Assembly: GCA_903834925.1 (NCBI GenBank)
Contig: CAILLA010000091.1
Span: 53,412 to 117,411 of the forward strand
From: an uncultured Schlesneria sp.
Lineage (GTDB): Bacteria > Planctomycetota > Planctomycetia > Planctomycetales > Planctomycetaceae
DNA: 64,000 bases
Direction: 5' to 3'
Shown: piece by piece, positions 8,336 through 15,627 of the stretch
Layout: every line of letters begins with the position of its first letter
How positions within the stretch are numbered: the stretch's first letter is position 1
The notes under the pieces: generated by a model
What the model saw: only the letters and a program-made list of their open reading frames with translations
Database searches by the model: none
Told to the model about the DNA's origin: nothing
Translations under genes and position numbers: made by a program

Positions 8336-9340
8336 ATGACAGAAATTGAAAGCGAATTACCGGCGGAAGAACGGCAAGACAGCGACTATGACGGTGCGTG
8401 GAAGGAAACCATTCGGTTGCATTTGCCAGAAGCAATTCAGAAAGGCTTTCCAGCGTTCGCGAACCTTATTGATTGGAATTGCGAGCCGACGTGGTTGGAT
8501 AAAGAGATCAGTCAGATCATCGGTCGATTCGGGCACCGTAGTCGAGAAGTCGATTTGCTATTCAAAGTGAGGCTGCTCGACGGACGTGATCAATGGATTC
8601 TATGCCATCTTGAAATTCAGACGCAGTTTGAACCGGACTTTTCGTTCCGGATCGATCTGTACAATGCGGGTCTGAAATGGATGTTTCAGCAAGATGTGGT
8701 GACACTTGTAATCCTCGCCGACTTGCGACCGGATTGGCGACCGAACGTACACCGGTTTGAACTGGCTGATTTTCGGAGCGTTCGCGAGTTTCCAATCTGC
8801 AAGTTATTAGACCGGTTTGCCACGGACTGGATCGATGACAAATCTTTGGTTGTACAAGTGGCGAGAGCCCAGATTGCCGCGCTGCGAACGTCGAGTGATC
8901 CTGACGCGCGATTCAACGCCAAAACTCAATTGGTGAGAAACCTCTACACGATGGGGTATACTTCGGATAGTATTCGTGAAATATTCCGCCTGATCGATTG
9001 GATGATGCGATTGCGGCCGGATCTTGATCGCAGATTTATGTCCGAATTGGTCACCTTTGAAGAGGAAAATCGCATGCCATATGTAACGTCGATTGAACGC
9101 ATGGCAAAGGAAGATGGTTTTGAGAAAGGTCTTGAGAAAGGTCTTGAGAAAGGCCGCGAGCAGGGGAGCGCAACGTTGCTGCTACGAATCCTTACTCGGA
9201 AGTGCGGTTCGTTGCCAGAAGACGTCCAGCAACAAATTCGCCAGTTAAAACTGGAGCAGAGCCAAGAACTCGGAGAGGCCCTTCTGGATATTAAGTCGGT
9301 TGAGGATCTCGGTATTTGGTTGAAAACAACGAACTTATAG
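8336..9340 (+). CDS. Rpn-family recombination-promoting nuclease / PD-(D/E)XK putative transposase with DUF4351
   Basis: A 334-aa protein. The N-terminal half (about 20-180) has the PD-(D/E)XK nuclease layout of the Rpn (YhgA-like) family: an aspartate in 'REVDLLFKVRL', then 'WILCHLEIQTQFEPDFSFRI' carrying the ExQ active-site element. The C-terminal third (about 270-330) matches the small helical DUF4351 domain ('LLLRILTRKCGSLPEDVQQQI', 'LGEALLDIKSVEDL'). The linker is a run of EKGL units encoded by near-identical 12-base repeats. Rpn proteins promote RecA-independent recombination in E. coli and often behave as mobile or phase-variable genes. It is monocistronic and ends at a hairpin shared with the next, convergent gene. 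Confidence 0.85.
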   Translation: MTEIESELPAEERQDSDYDGAWKETIRLHLPEAIQKGFPAFANLIDWNCEPTWLDKEISQIIGRFGHRSREVDLLFKVRLLDGRDQWILCHLEIQTQFEPDFSFRIDLYNAGLKWMFQQDVVTLVILADLRPDWRPNVHRFELADFRSVREFPICKLLDRFATDWIDDKSLVVQVARAQIAALRTSSDPDARFNAKTQLVRNLYTMGYTSDSIREIFRLIDWMMRLRPDLDRRFMSELVTFEEENRMPYVTSIERMAKEDGFEKGLEKGLEKGREQGSATLLLRILTRKCGSLPEDVQQQIRQLKLEQSQELGEALLDIKSVEDLGIWLKTTNL

Positions 9341-9396
9341 TGTCCCAAACGTCACGGTTTACTTGTCTTTACGCCAACGGCGTTTCATATCAAAGC

Positions 9397-9427
9397 CCAG
9401 GGTAGATCGCTTTGCGGTCTACCCTGG
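9397..9427. terminator. Hairpin between convergent genes (probable bidirectional terminator)
   Basis: CCAGGGTAGATCGC and GCGGTCTACCCTGG form a stem with one mismatch around a three-base TTT loop. It sits exactly between the convergent Rpn-like and DUF1559 genes. The surrounding 'ACGCCAACGGCGTT' makes it look like a dispersed planctomycete repeat unit rather than a classical U-tract terminator. Confidence 0.55.
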
Positions 9428-9443
9428 GGTGCAACGTTTGAAA

Positions 9444-10529
9444 CTAAAAATCACCGACCGTCTCACCCCCTTGAGGCGTGGCCAGCGCGTTCAGCACTTT
9501 TGGATCGATGTTGTCGCTGACGAATCGAACGGACCCGTCGGCCAGCATCAACTGGGCTCCCCCCTTGAACGGACTGCCGAAACCATTTGGTGATTTATTG
9601 ATGCCTAGCTGTGGGTTGCGGCAGTTGCCTGGTTTGCCCCACGGTTCGAAGTTTGCGTTCACTTCACCGGCGAGAATTGTGTTCGAGGTGCCATCTGTGA
9701 TTTCTTTCATCGGTCGCTTGCGACCGGGCTGAAGGACCAGCGAGTTCGCTGCATAATGAATGGTTGAGTAGCCTGTCTCATCCGTATTTTTTGAAATGGC
9801 GGGATTTTGGAACGCCCAAACTCCCTTTTCAAATGACGGTCGATTTTCGTCAGCGGACCATGGCAGTTTGAGTCGGATCTTGTCGTACAATTGCGACTGA
9901 TCGAAATAAGGCAACAGGGCCGTTGCCCAACCATGCCGAAGCTGGCCCGGTTCATTAAACGTCATCGACTCGGGAAAACCCTGCGTCCCTTTATCATCAT
10001 GAAAATTCCAGAACGCCAGCTCCAATTGTTGTAGGTTATTCCTCGACTGAGATCGCCGTGCGGCTAATCGTGATCCTCCGATTTTCGTCAGCGGAGCCTT
10101 CGATGTGGCAATCCAGACGAATTCATGAGTCATGCCGACCAGGCAGACCCCGGCTGTGAAGCAACTGAGGATCGTGGCAATCAAAACAATCGAGCGGCGA
10201 AGTGGCCAATTCGATAATTTCGGTACAACGGACTCAGCCGATGCGACATCCGCACACGCGCGCGTCAACCAGACTGCTGTCCAATGACCGAATAGAGTCA
10301 GCAGAAGCAGTGCCACAAAGAACCAGCGAATTGAGCCGGCGTTAACCGTTATCTCGCTTGCGGTTCGCTGAAGAAAAAAGAACCAGCCGGATGCCAGAAT
10401 CCAACCCATTTGAACGATGGGTACGATCAGCCCGGTGCAGACTAAAAAAAGCAGGACGATACCGTAGCCAAAGATCTTCGAAAAAACCTCGAAGCTCTGA
10501 CCAACGGGGGAAGTTTCTGGTTCAGTCAT
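9444..10529 (-). CDS. Membrane protein with C-terminal DUF1559-type domain
   Basis: A 361-aa protein. Residues 1-140 contain three or four hydrophobic helices (about 17-52, 66-85, 112-133). The remainder resembles DUF1559, the planctomycete prepilin-like domain: 'QSRNNLQQLELAFWNFHD' near 160, 'GWATALLPYFDQSQLYD', 'MKEITDGTSNTILAGEV' and the terminal 'QLMLADGSVRFVSDNID'. Ordinary DUF1559 proteins begin with a type IV pilin methylation signal and a single helix; that signal is missing here and is replaced by a multi-helix membrane region. The gene follows the upstream membrane-protein gene by three bases, so they are co-transcribed. Function is unknown; a membrane-anchored pseudopilin-like component is my inference. 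Confidence 0.8.
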   Translation of the reverse strand: MTEPETSPVGQSFEVFSKIFGYGIVLLFLVCTGLIVPIVQMGWILASGWFFFLQRTASEITVNAGSIRWFFVALLLLTLFGHWTAVWLTRACADVASAESVVPKLSNWPLRRSIVLIATILSCFTAGVCLVGMTHEFVWIATSKAPLTKIGGSRLAARRSQSRNNLQQLELAFWNFHDDKGTQGFPESMTFNEPGQLRHGWATALLPYFDQSQLYDKIRLKLPWSADENRPSFEKGVWAFQNPAISKNTDETGYSTIHYAANSLVLQPGRKRPMKEITDGTSNTILAGEVNANFEPWGKPGNCRNPQLGINKSPNGFGSPFKGGAQLMLADGSVRFVSDNIDPKVLNALATPQGGETVGDF

Positions 10530-10532
10530 TGA

Positions 10533-11330
10533 TCAAGGCCCTCCATTCGAATCGGACGGACGATCTGTATTTACTGGCCCCACGGCCCGCGTCGACGGGA
10601 CAGCGTTCCCATTTGTCTCGGTGGATGTCTCCGGCGATTTTTTGAAAATGATCTCGTTGCGCTTCGTGATAGCGCCGCTGGCCAAGATCACGTACTGATC
10701 ATCGTCAAACACTTCCGGTTCGTAGACCAAGATTTCGTTGGTCTGTTGCTGACCTTTCCCAGGAACATAAACGAACCGTAGCGGCGAGTTCCCGTCCACC
10801 AGCCACAAGTCGGGCGCGATGGTTTCCGCTTCTTCGACGGATGGAAATCGGCCTTCGTGTGCCGATGCGAACTGCCAGAGTGCGAATCGTAGATTATCGA
10901 GCTTATGTCGCCTTCGTTGATCTCGCAACTCATTCTCTGCCGGGGTAAGCGATTGATGCGGCTGGTTATCCGCCAGCTTATAGGTCACTCCTTTCGGTAC
11001 CCATGCTCCGGGCGTCATTAATTCGCGGGCACCGGAAACCATTGCCAGGACGACCGCCATCAGCAGCCCCCACAATAGCAGCAATGAAACGCTTCCACGG
11101 TAACTTAGCTTGGGTAACGACGGAAAATCGTGACGCAGCATATTCCAGAGCAAACGGACGATCGCCGCCATCAGCAGGAATCCGACCAGAAAGAATGAGA
11201 CTTCTTCCCAGCGCCGGCGACCAAGTTCCGTCCAGATCAATTCGGGAGAAGGCATCCCCGCCAGAACGGGCTGCGGAGATCCTGAGAGTATGACCGCCAG
11301 CCCGAGTATCAACCTGATGAATCGAGTCAT
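10533..11330 (-). CDS. Membrane protein of unknown function, partner of the DUF1559 gene
   Basis: A 265-aa protein with a signal-like N-terminus and further hydrophobic helices (about 45-65 and 80-100), then a soluble tail. The tail begins with a basic helix 'QRRRHKLDNLRFALWQFASAHEGRFPS', echoing the DUF1559 pattern ('NLxxLxxAxxxFxxxxG') seen in its neighbour, and continues with 'LRFVYVPGKG'. This suggests a related pseudopilin-like fold. I place the start at the ATG (11330); a GTG two codons earlier is also open. The stop is three bases before the next gene. No known family name can be given. Confidence 0.65.
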   Translation of the reverse strand: MTRFIRLILGLAVILSGSPQPVLAGMPSPELIWTELGRRRWEEVSFFLVGFLLMAAIVRLLWNMLRHDFPSLPKLSYRGSVSLLLLWGLLMAVVLAMVSGARELMTPGAWVPKGVTYKLADNQPHQSLTPAENELRDQRRRHKLDNLRFALWQFASAHEGRFPSVEEAETIAPDLWLVDGNSPLRFVYVPGKGQQQTNEILVYEPEVFDDDQYVILASGAITKRNEIIFKKSPETSTETNGNAVPSTRAVGPVNTDRPSDSNGGP

Positions 11331-11575
11331 GATCACAGCACCATGTTAGACGACGATTGAACTAATCTTCCGACGGAAATTAAGAACTTGGCATAGGGAG
11401 GCGAACAAGACGATTTGACTCTAATACTGTACGCTGCCACGACGAGTTTACAACCCGGCGCGGGCTTTGGTCGCAACCCAATGCACGGGCGAAGCGGGCC
11501 TGATGAAACGACGTGAAGTTTGGAATTTAGGTGGCTGGCGACGAAGTGCTTTTGGAACAGAAATCCGCGTCAAGG

Positions 11576-11673
11576 GTGCCACGGTTTTACCGTCTTCGGT
11601 TAAGCCGTGCTCTTCGGGCAAGCTTTCAAGCCTTGAAGACACGGCCTTGTCGAAGACTCCAAAACCGTGGCAC
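11576..11673. repeat. Repeat family R1, copy b
   Basis: Begins GTGCCACGGTTTTACCGTC and ends AAACCGTGGCAC in inverted orientation, with the internal 'CCGTCTTCGG' and 'CGAAGACTCC' cores. Flanking DNA from about 11498 to 11690 is also similar to the flanks of copy e (about 31954-32145), including 'ATGAAACGAC' upstream. The two therefore share a unit of roughly 190 bases, longer than the core alone. It occupies the gap between the hydrolase gene end and the start of the 11330 gene; nothing else is seen there. Confidence 0.8.
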
Positions 11674-11818
11674 CCCGAATTTCAACCGCGATTTTATTCA
11701 TCACGAACAACACAATGAACTTACGCCAGTTTTTGCACTTTCATCAGACCATGGAGAGCCACCCATCGCGCCGCCAAGCCGTTGAGTGTATCTACGTTGC
11801 GACTCGCCCTTCCAGCGA

Positions 11819-12445
11819 TCAATGCGATGTTGGCAATAATCGCTCAATCACGAGTTGTGATACCTGTCGGTTCCACGGTAACACCGAGTGAATCACCGGG
11901 ACGTGTAACTCTTCAGAGATCCAATCCGCAGTCACTTCCGAATGGGAAACGATGCTGTCGTTGATCTCGTCGCCAAACAGCTGCGAGAGTCCAAACAGGG
12001 TGCGTGTCCCGACGATGCTGGTTGTCGGTATCGAACTTGGAGGAACATTTTTCATCCGTTCTTCCGAAGCCAGCAACTGGCCGCAATCTCGCGTTGCTAG
12101 CCGATAGAGGACGTTGTGGCGTAAAGCGGTCGCGATCCGTGAGGCTCGAACGGGTGAACCCAGCAGGAAAACCCGATCAGGCAATTTCGTGCCCTCAGGT
12201 AACGACGCGAGGGCATTTCGAATCAGTACGCCACCCAGGGAATGACCGATCAGGACGTAATCACCCTTTTGCGCAATAGCAACGATTTTCTTTTGCAACC
12301 GCTGAGTGATCGATGGGAAATTCTGAAACGTGACGCTGTAGAAAAACCAGGAAGGGGAAATACTTTGTCGTTTTAATCGCCATAGGAGCGGGATGGCCGA
12401 AACGGGAGACCGTCCCATCCCGTGAACAAATAGCGCTTGCATCAT
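11819..12445 (-). CDS. Alpha/beta hydrolase (lipase-like)
   Basis: A 208-aa alpha/beta hydrolase. It starts on the first core strand with 'ALFVHGMGRSP' (oxyanion region) and has the nucleophile elbow 'GHSLGG' with Ser69. The compact length and the pattern 'PDRVFLLGSPVRAS' after the elbow resemble small triacylglycerol-lipase/PGAP1-like proteins. No signal peptide is visible, so it is cytoplasmic. It starts six bases after the carbonic anhydrase stop, with GGGGAG immediately before two successive ATG codons, so the second ATG (12442) may be the true start. The two genes form an operon; a functional link is not evident. Confidence 0.75.
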   Translation of the reverse strand: MMQALFVHGMGRSPVSAIPLLWRLKRQSISPSWFFYSVTFQNFPSITQRLQKKIVAIAQKGDYVLIGHSLGGVLIRNALASLPEGTKLPDRVFLLGSPVRASRIATALRHNVLYRLATRDCGQLLASEERMKNVPPSSIPTTSIVGTRTLFGLSQLFGDEINDSIVSHSEVTADWISEELHVPVIHSVLPWNRQVSQLVIERLLPTSH

Positions 12446-12451
12446 CTCCCC

Positions 12452-13348
12452 TCAGACATTCATTGTCAGCAGATAACCCGCCTCTCTTTCGTCATCTTCT
12501 AACGACATGATAGCGTCGACAACTTCCGTCGCGTAGTCCGCTAATTCTTGTGCATTTCGAGGCGCTGCTCGCAGACGTGGCGAATCAGAATCGATTGCAG
12601 GGCTGCTTTGAACGCGTAATGAATCAAAATCGTAGATACCGAAAACAACCTTGGGGCCATGCTTGTCGTACAAATCAAGTTCTCTTTGTAACTCAAATGC
12701 CGAGACCGCCGCATTCACATACGCGGTGACTCCGACCAAGATGGACCGAAACATGGATTTATCTGACATCGGCAAACCCAAATAAGTTTCCAGGGCATGG
12801 GAAGCACCTCGAACAGCAATCTGGATCTGGTCAATGAGTGATCGCAAAGGAAATGTACAAGCGATATTTGCGTAGGCATCAGGAGACATATGCGTGTCGA
12901 CTGCAGCCGTGACCGCCCCACATTTGGCATGCCCCAGAACCACGATCACCTTCAAACTGTCTTTGAGTTGCCGCAATGCGTAATGAAGTGAACCCAGACA
13001 TTCGGAACCAAGCACGTTCCCCGCAATTCGAAGAACAAACAGATCGTTAAAGGATTGATCAAATATGGCTTCCGTCGGTACCCGCGCGTCCGAACAACCG
13101 AGCACCGCCGCGAACGGCGCCTGGTTCGGCATCACGCCAGGAATCAGTGGCAACCCCGATGTGATAGGACTTCTCTGAATCACAATCGGATCACCCGCAT
13201 CACCTCCAAGTGTCCGCTCCTGCATCCGAGTCACAAGTTTCTTAAATTGGTCGTTCCCTTGAATCAGCGCGTCGATTGCTGCTTTTGCATTCGGAATCTG
13301 TCGGGCAACAACCGGAGCAAATGGGTCGTAGCGGTAGATGACATCCAT
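12452..13348 (-). CDS. Beta-class carbonic anhydrase
   Basis: A 298-aa protein that interconverts CO2 and bicarbonate. The zinc and active-site residues of the beta class are all present: Cys85, Asp87 and Arg89 in CSDARVP, and His140 and Cys143 in GHAKCGAV. A 'FVLRIAGN' strand lies between them. The protein is longer than the typical 200-220 residues because of an N-terminal extension and an acidic C-terminal tail. No export signal is seen, so it acts in the cytoplasm. It leads a two-gene transcript with the lipase-like hydrolase. Confidence 0.92.
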   Translation of the reverse strand: MDVIYRYDPFAPVVARQIPNAKAAIDALIQGNDQFKKLVTRMQERTLGGDAGDPIVIQRSPITSGLPLIPGVMPNQAPFAAVLGCSDARVPTEAIFDQSFNDLFVLRIAGNVLGSECLGSLHYALRQLKDSLKVIVVLGHAKCGAVTAAVDTHMSPDAYANIACTFPLRSLIDQIQIAVRGASHALETYLGLPMSDKSMFRSILVGVTAYVNAAVSAFELQRELDLYDKHGPKVVFGIYDFDSLRVQSSPAIDSDSPRLRAAPRNAQELADYATEVVDAIMSLEDDEREAGYLLTMNV

Positions 13349-13610
13349 TGATCAGAATTCCATGAGGTGAGCGGCGAAAATCCTGCGGAATACACGACAA
13401 AAAGTTCTATTGTTTCAAGGCAACCAAGCACATTCAAGAAGCCTTTCGCCACACTTCGGAAAACCCAAGCTCATCAAGTCAAAAACCGTGTGTTCCGGAA
13501 CAGTAGTATCGTGATTTTGAAACAAGAGTCAGTCAACGAACGTTCTCAACCGTCAAGACTGAGACAAGGCCGAACGGATTTGAAATTCTTTTTCTATTTT
13601 GAAATTTCAC

Positions 13611-13640
13611 TTGCCACACTGTTGTATGTGTTATACAACA
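13611..13640 (+). promoter_or_regulatory. Promoter of the GntR-ABC operon
   Basis: TTGCCA at 13611-13616 and TTATAC/TATACA at about 13631-13637 make a plausible -35/-10 pair with 14-16 bases between them. The promoter overlaps the palindrome at 13618-13642. The predicted transcript would have a leader of only about ten bases before the ATG at 13656. Confidence 0.5.
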
Positions 13641-13642
13641 GT
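13618..13642. promoter_or_regulatory. Palindromic operator for the YtrA-type GntR regulator
   Basis: ACTGTTGTA and TACAACAGT are perfect 9-bp inverted repeats separated by seven bases. The site covers the probable -10 region just upstream of the regulator's own gene. This is where autorepressing GntR/YtrA proteins bind, so negative autoregulation of the operon is likely. Confidence 0.65.
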
Positions 13643-13655
13643 GCCCACTGTCATC

Positions 13656-14042
13656 ATGCGTATTTCATTAAACCATCATTCGGGCGATCCACTCTATCGG
13701 CAGGTTGTCGAAGCGATCCGGTTGCGCATTGCCAAAGGGGAGTTCGAGGCTGGCGAGCAATTGCCGAGCATTCGTGATCTGGCGGCACAACTCCAGATCA
13801 ACTCGCGAACGGTCGTGAAAGCTTATGAAGAACTGGACCGGGCGGGACTGGTCGTCATGCAACAGGGACGGGGTGTGTTTGTCGCATCGAACCGGGCTGC
13901 TTTACCTGCGAACGAGCGGCGAAAGCGGCTGCGCGAACTGGCCGTCAAACTGCTCGTCGAGGCGACGCAGGTTGGTTCGAATCTCGACGAAGTGATCGAA
14001 ATCATTCACGACACGGCGAATGAACTGGAGTCGAAAAAGTGA
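13656..14042 (+). CDS. GntR-family transcriptional regulator, YtrA subfamily
   Basis: A protein of about 128 aa. The N-terminal winged helix-turn-helix is clear: 'DPLYRQVVEAIRLRIAKGEF', 'GEQLPSIRDLAAQLQIN' and 'RTVVKAYEELDRAGLV', then 'GRGVFVA'. The short C-terminal region is only helical, which defines the YtrA subfamily; these normally control ABC transporter operons. I use the ATG at 13656 because the domain starts directly after it and an upstream start would run through the operator. Its stop overlaps the GTG of the ABC ATPase gene, showing translational coupling. Likely a repressor of its own operon. Confidence 0.9.
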   Translation: MRISLNHHSGDPLYRQVVEAIRLRIAKGEFEAGEQLPSIRDLAAQLQINSRTVVKAYEELDRAGLVVMQQGRGVFVASNRAALPANERRKRLRELAVKLLVEATQVGSNLDEVIEIIHDTANELESKK

Positions 14043-14968
14043 CTGAGTCAAATACTGTCATGGAAACCGTCGATCTCACTCGTGACTTCGGCGGCAAAGT
14101 TGTCTTAGAGGACGTTTCGCTGACCGTCGGGTCAGGCGAAATTCTCGCCTTGCTGGGTCCCAACGGTGTCGGCAAAAGCACTCTGATGAAACTGATTTCG
14201 GGGTTGCTGATGCCGTCACGAGGCGAAGCCAAATTGTGGGGCGAATCCTGTTGGCCTCCGTCAGTCGAGATGTACCGCGTCGCCTGCATTCTCGACGGAA
14301 TGTCGCCACCTTCTGGAACGCGAGTTCGCGAGATCATGTCACTTAAGTCTTGTGTTTCGCCTCGTTTCGACTGGAAATTGGCGACGTCGCTATGCGAACA
14401 ACATCAGATTTCCACAGCCAGCCGCTGGCGGACGTTAAGCAAAGGCCAAAAGCGATGGACATTGCTAGTCGCGGCTATTGCCAGCGGCGCGGATTTGTTG
14501 GTGCTGGATGAACCAGTCGACGGTTTAGATGTTGCCACCCGACTCGAGTTGTACGGACTGTTACGAGAACAGTCGAACGATCGAGGCGTCACTTCAATCA
14601 TTGCGTCACATATTATCGCGGACGTCGAACGGATCGCGGACGACGTGGTGATTCTCGCCAACGGCCGAGTGCGGTTGCATTCACCACTTGAGCAACTTCG
14701 CGATGAAGTCTTCGAGGTCGAATTGCCTCTCGAAACGGATGATTCCGTAATCTCACCGATGGCCGAAGTGATTTCCTCACGAAGGGCCAGCGATGCACTG
14801 ATCGCCGTGATCCGGTTTCGCAGCCTGCATCTTGCCGAGCAGGAATTCCCCGGTGAAATCAGTCGACGCCGCGTCAGCCTGGAAGATCTTTATCTGGCTT
14901 ATACCCAGCCGCAACAACCTCAAGCACCGGCAGAACAACAAGGACTTGCCAACGAGAGGAGCCTCTGA
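14039..14968 (+). CDS. ABC transporter ATP-binding protein
   Basis: A 309-aa ATPase subunit. Walker A (GPNGVGKST) is at residues 40-48, the signature is LSKGQ at 133-137, and Walker B with the catalytic Glu is LLVLDEP at 153-159. A C-terminal extension follows, as in ABC-2-type drug/polysaccharide exporters. The GTG start overlaps the regulator stop (GTGA), and the gene's TGA overlaps the ATG of the permease. The YtrA-type regulator upstream suggests a transporter responding to envelope stress or an antimicrobial; the substrate is unknown. Confidence 0.92.
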   Translation: MTESNTVMETVDLTRDFGGKVVLEDVSLTVGSGEILALLGPNGVGKSTLMKLISGLLMPSRGEAKLWGESCWPPSVEMYRVACILDGMSPPSGTRVREIMSLKSCVSPRFDWKLATSLCEQHQISTASRWRTLSKGQKRWTLLVAAIASGADLLVLDEPVDGLDVATRLELYGLLREQSNDRGVTSIIASHIIADVERIADDVVILANGRVRLHSPLEQLRDEVFEVELPLETDDSVISPMAEVISSRRASDALIAVIRFRSLHLAEQEFPGEISRRRVSLEDLYLAYTQPQQPQAPAEQQGLANERSL

Positions 14969-15627
14969 TGCAGATTCAATGGCCACTGTTCTTCTGGATC
15001 TTTCGTCCCCTTCGCTTGCTGACGTTGATCAGTTCATCACTCGCCACAGCATACGTCTTGCTTCATGACAAACCGCTGGAGTTTTTTCTGGACATGAACG
15101 CGGTGGTGTTTGTCATTTCGCATAGCTTTTTGATCAGCCTCTTGCTTGGACAGGTTCGGTCAGAATCGTTCGCGTTCCTGTATTCGCAAGGCTTTTCGCG
15201 AGATCTTCTGTGGAGACATGTCTGGCTGGCGACACTGGCATCGGTTCTGGCGACATGGGTGCCGTGTGCGGTGCTGATCCTGACGCCGTTACGAAGCCAT
15301 TTCCAGGATTGGATGCTGAATCCGTGGTTCCCCTTGATGGCCCCGACAGAATCGCGATTCCTGACAAGGTCCTTATTGTTTTACGGAATGCTGCTTCCGC
15401 TCTTTCATTATGAATGGATTCGATCATCGATGCCGTTTCGAGGCAGGGTCAGCGGTCACCTGCTCGTGATCGCCTATTTCGTGTGTGGATTGTTTCTGAC
15501 CGAACGACTCTGGTCCTTCAGTGTGGATCTCGCTCGAACTTCCATGTTCCTCGGCTTTATCGCCATTTCAGCAATTCTTGGGCTGTTCGGATATTGGCTG
15601 CACAAACGACTGGAGATTGGGGCATGA
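14968..15627 (+). CDS. ABC transporter membrane subunit (probable permease)
   Basis: A 219-aa integral membrane protein with about six hydrophobic segments and no recognisable soluble domain. It is encoded between the ATPase gene and a large membrane protein gene, with TGATG and ATGA overlaps on either side, so it is very probably the permease of the transporter. It is at the small end for ABC-2 permeases. The assignment rests on context and hydrophobicity; I see no diagnostic motif. Confidence 0.7.
   Translation: MQIQWPLFFWIFRPLRLLTLISSSLATAYVLLHDKPLEFFLDMNAVVFVISHSFLISLLLGQVRSESFAFLYSQGFSRDLLWRHVWLATLASVLATWVPCAVLILTPLRSHFQDWMLNPWFPLMAPTESRFLTRSLLFYGMLLPLFHYEWIRSSMPFRGRVSGHLLVIAYFVCGLFLTERLWSFSVDLARTSMFLGFIAISAILGLFGYWLHKRLEIGA

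Noticed and set aside
15414..15623. Longer N-terminus for the 790-aa membrane protein
   Set aside because: It would overlap the permease gene by 200 bases, and the ATGA overlap with an immediate membrane helix fits the later start.
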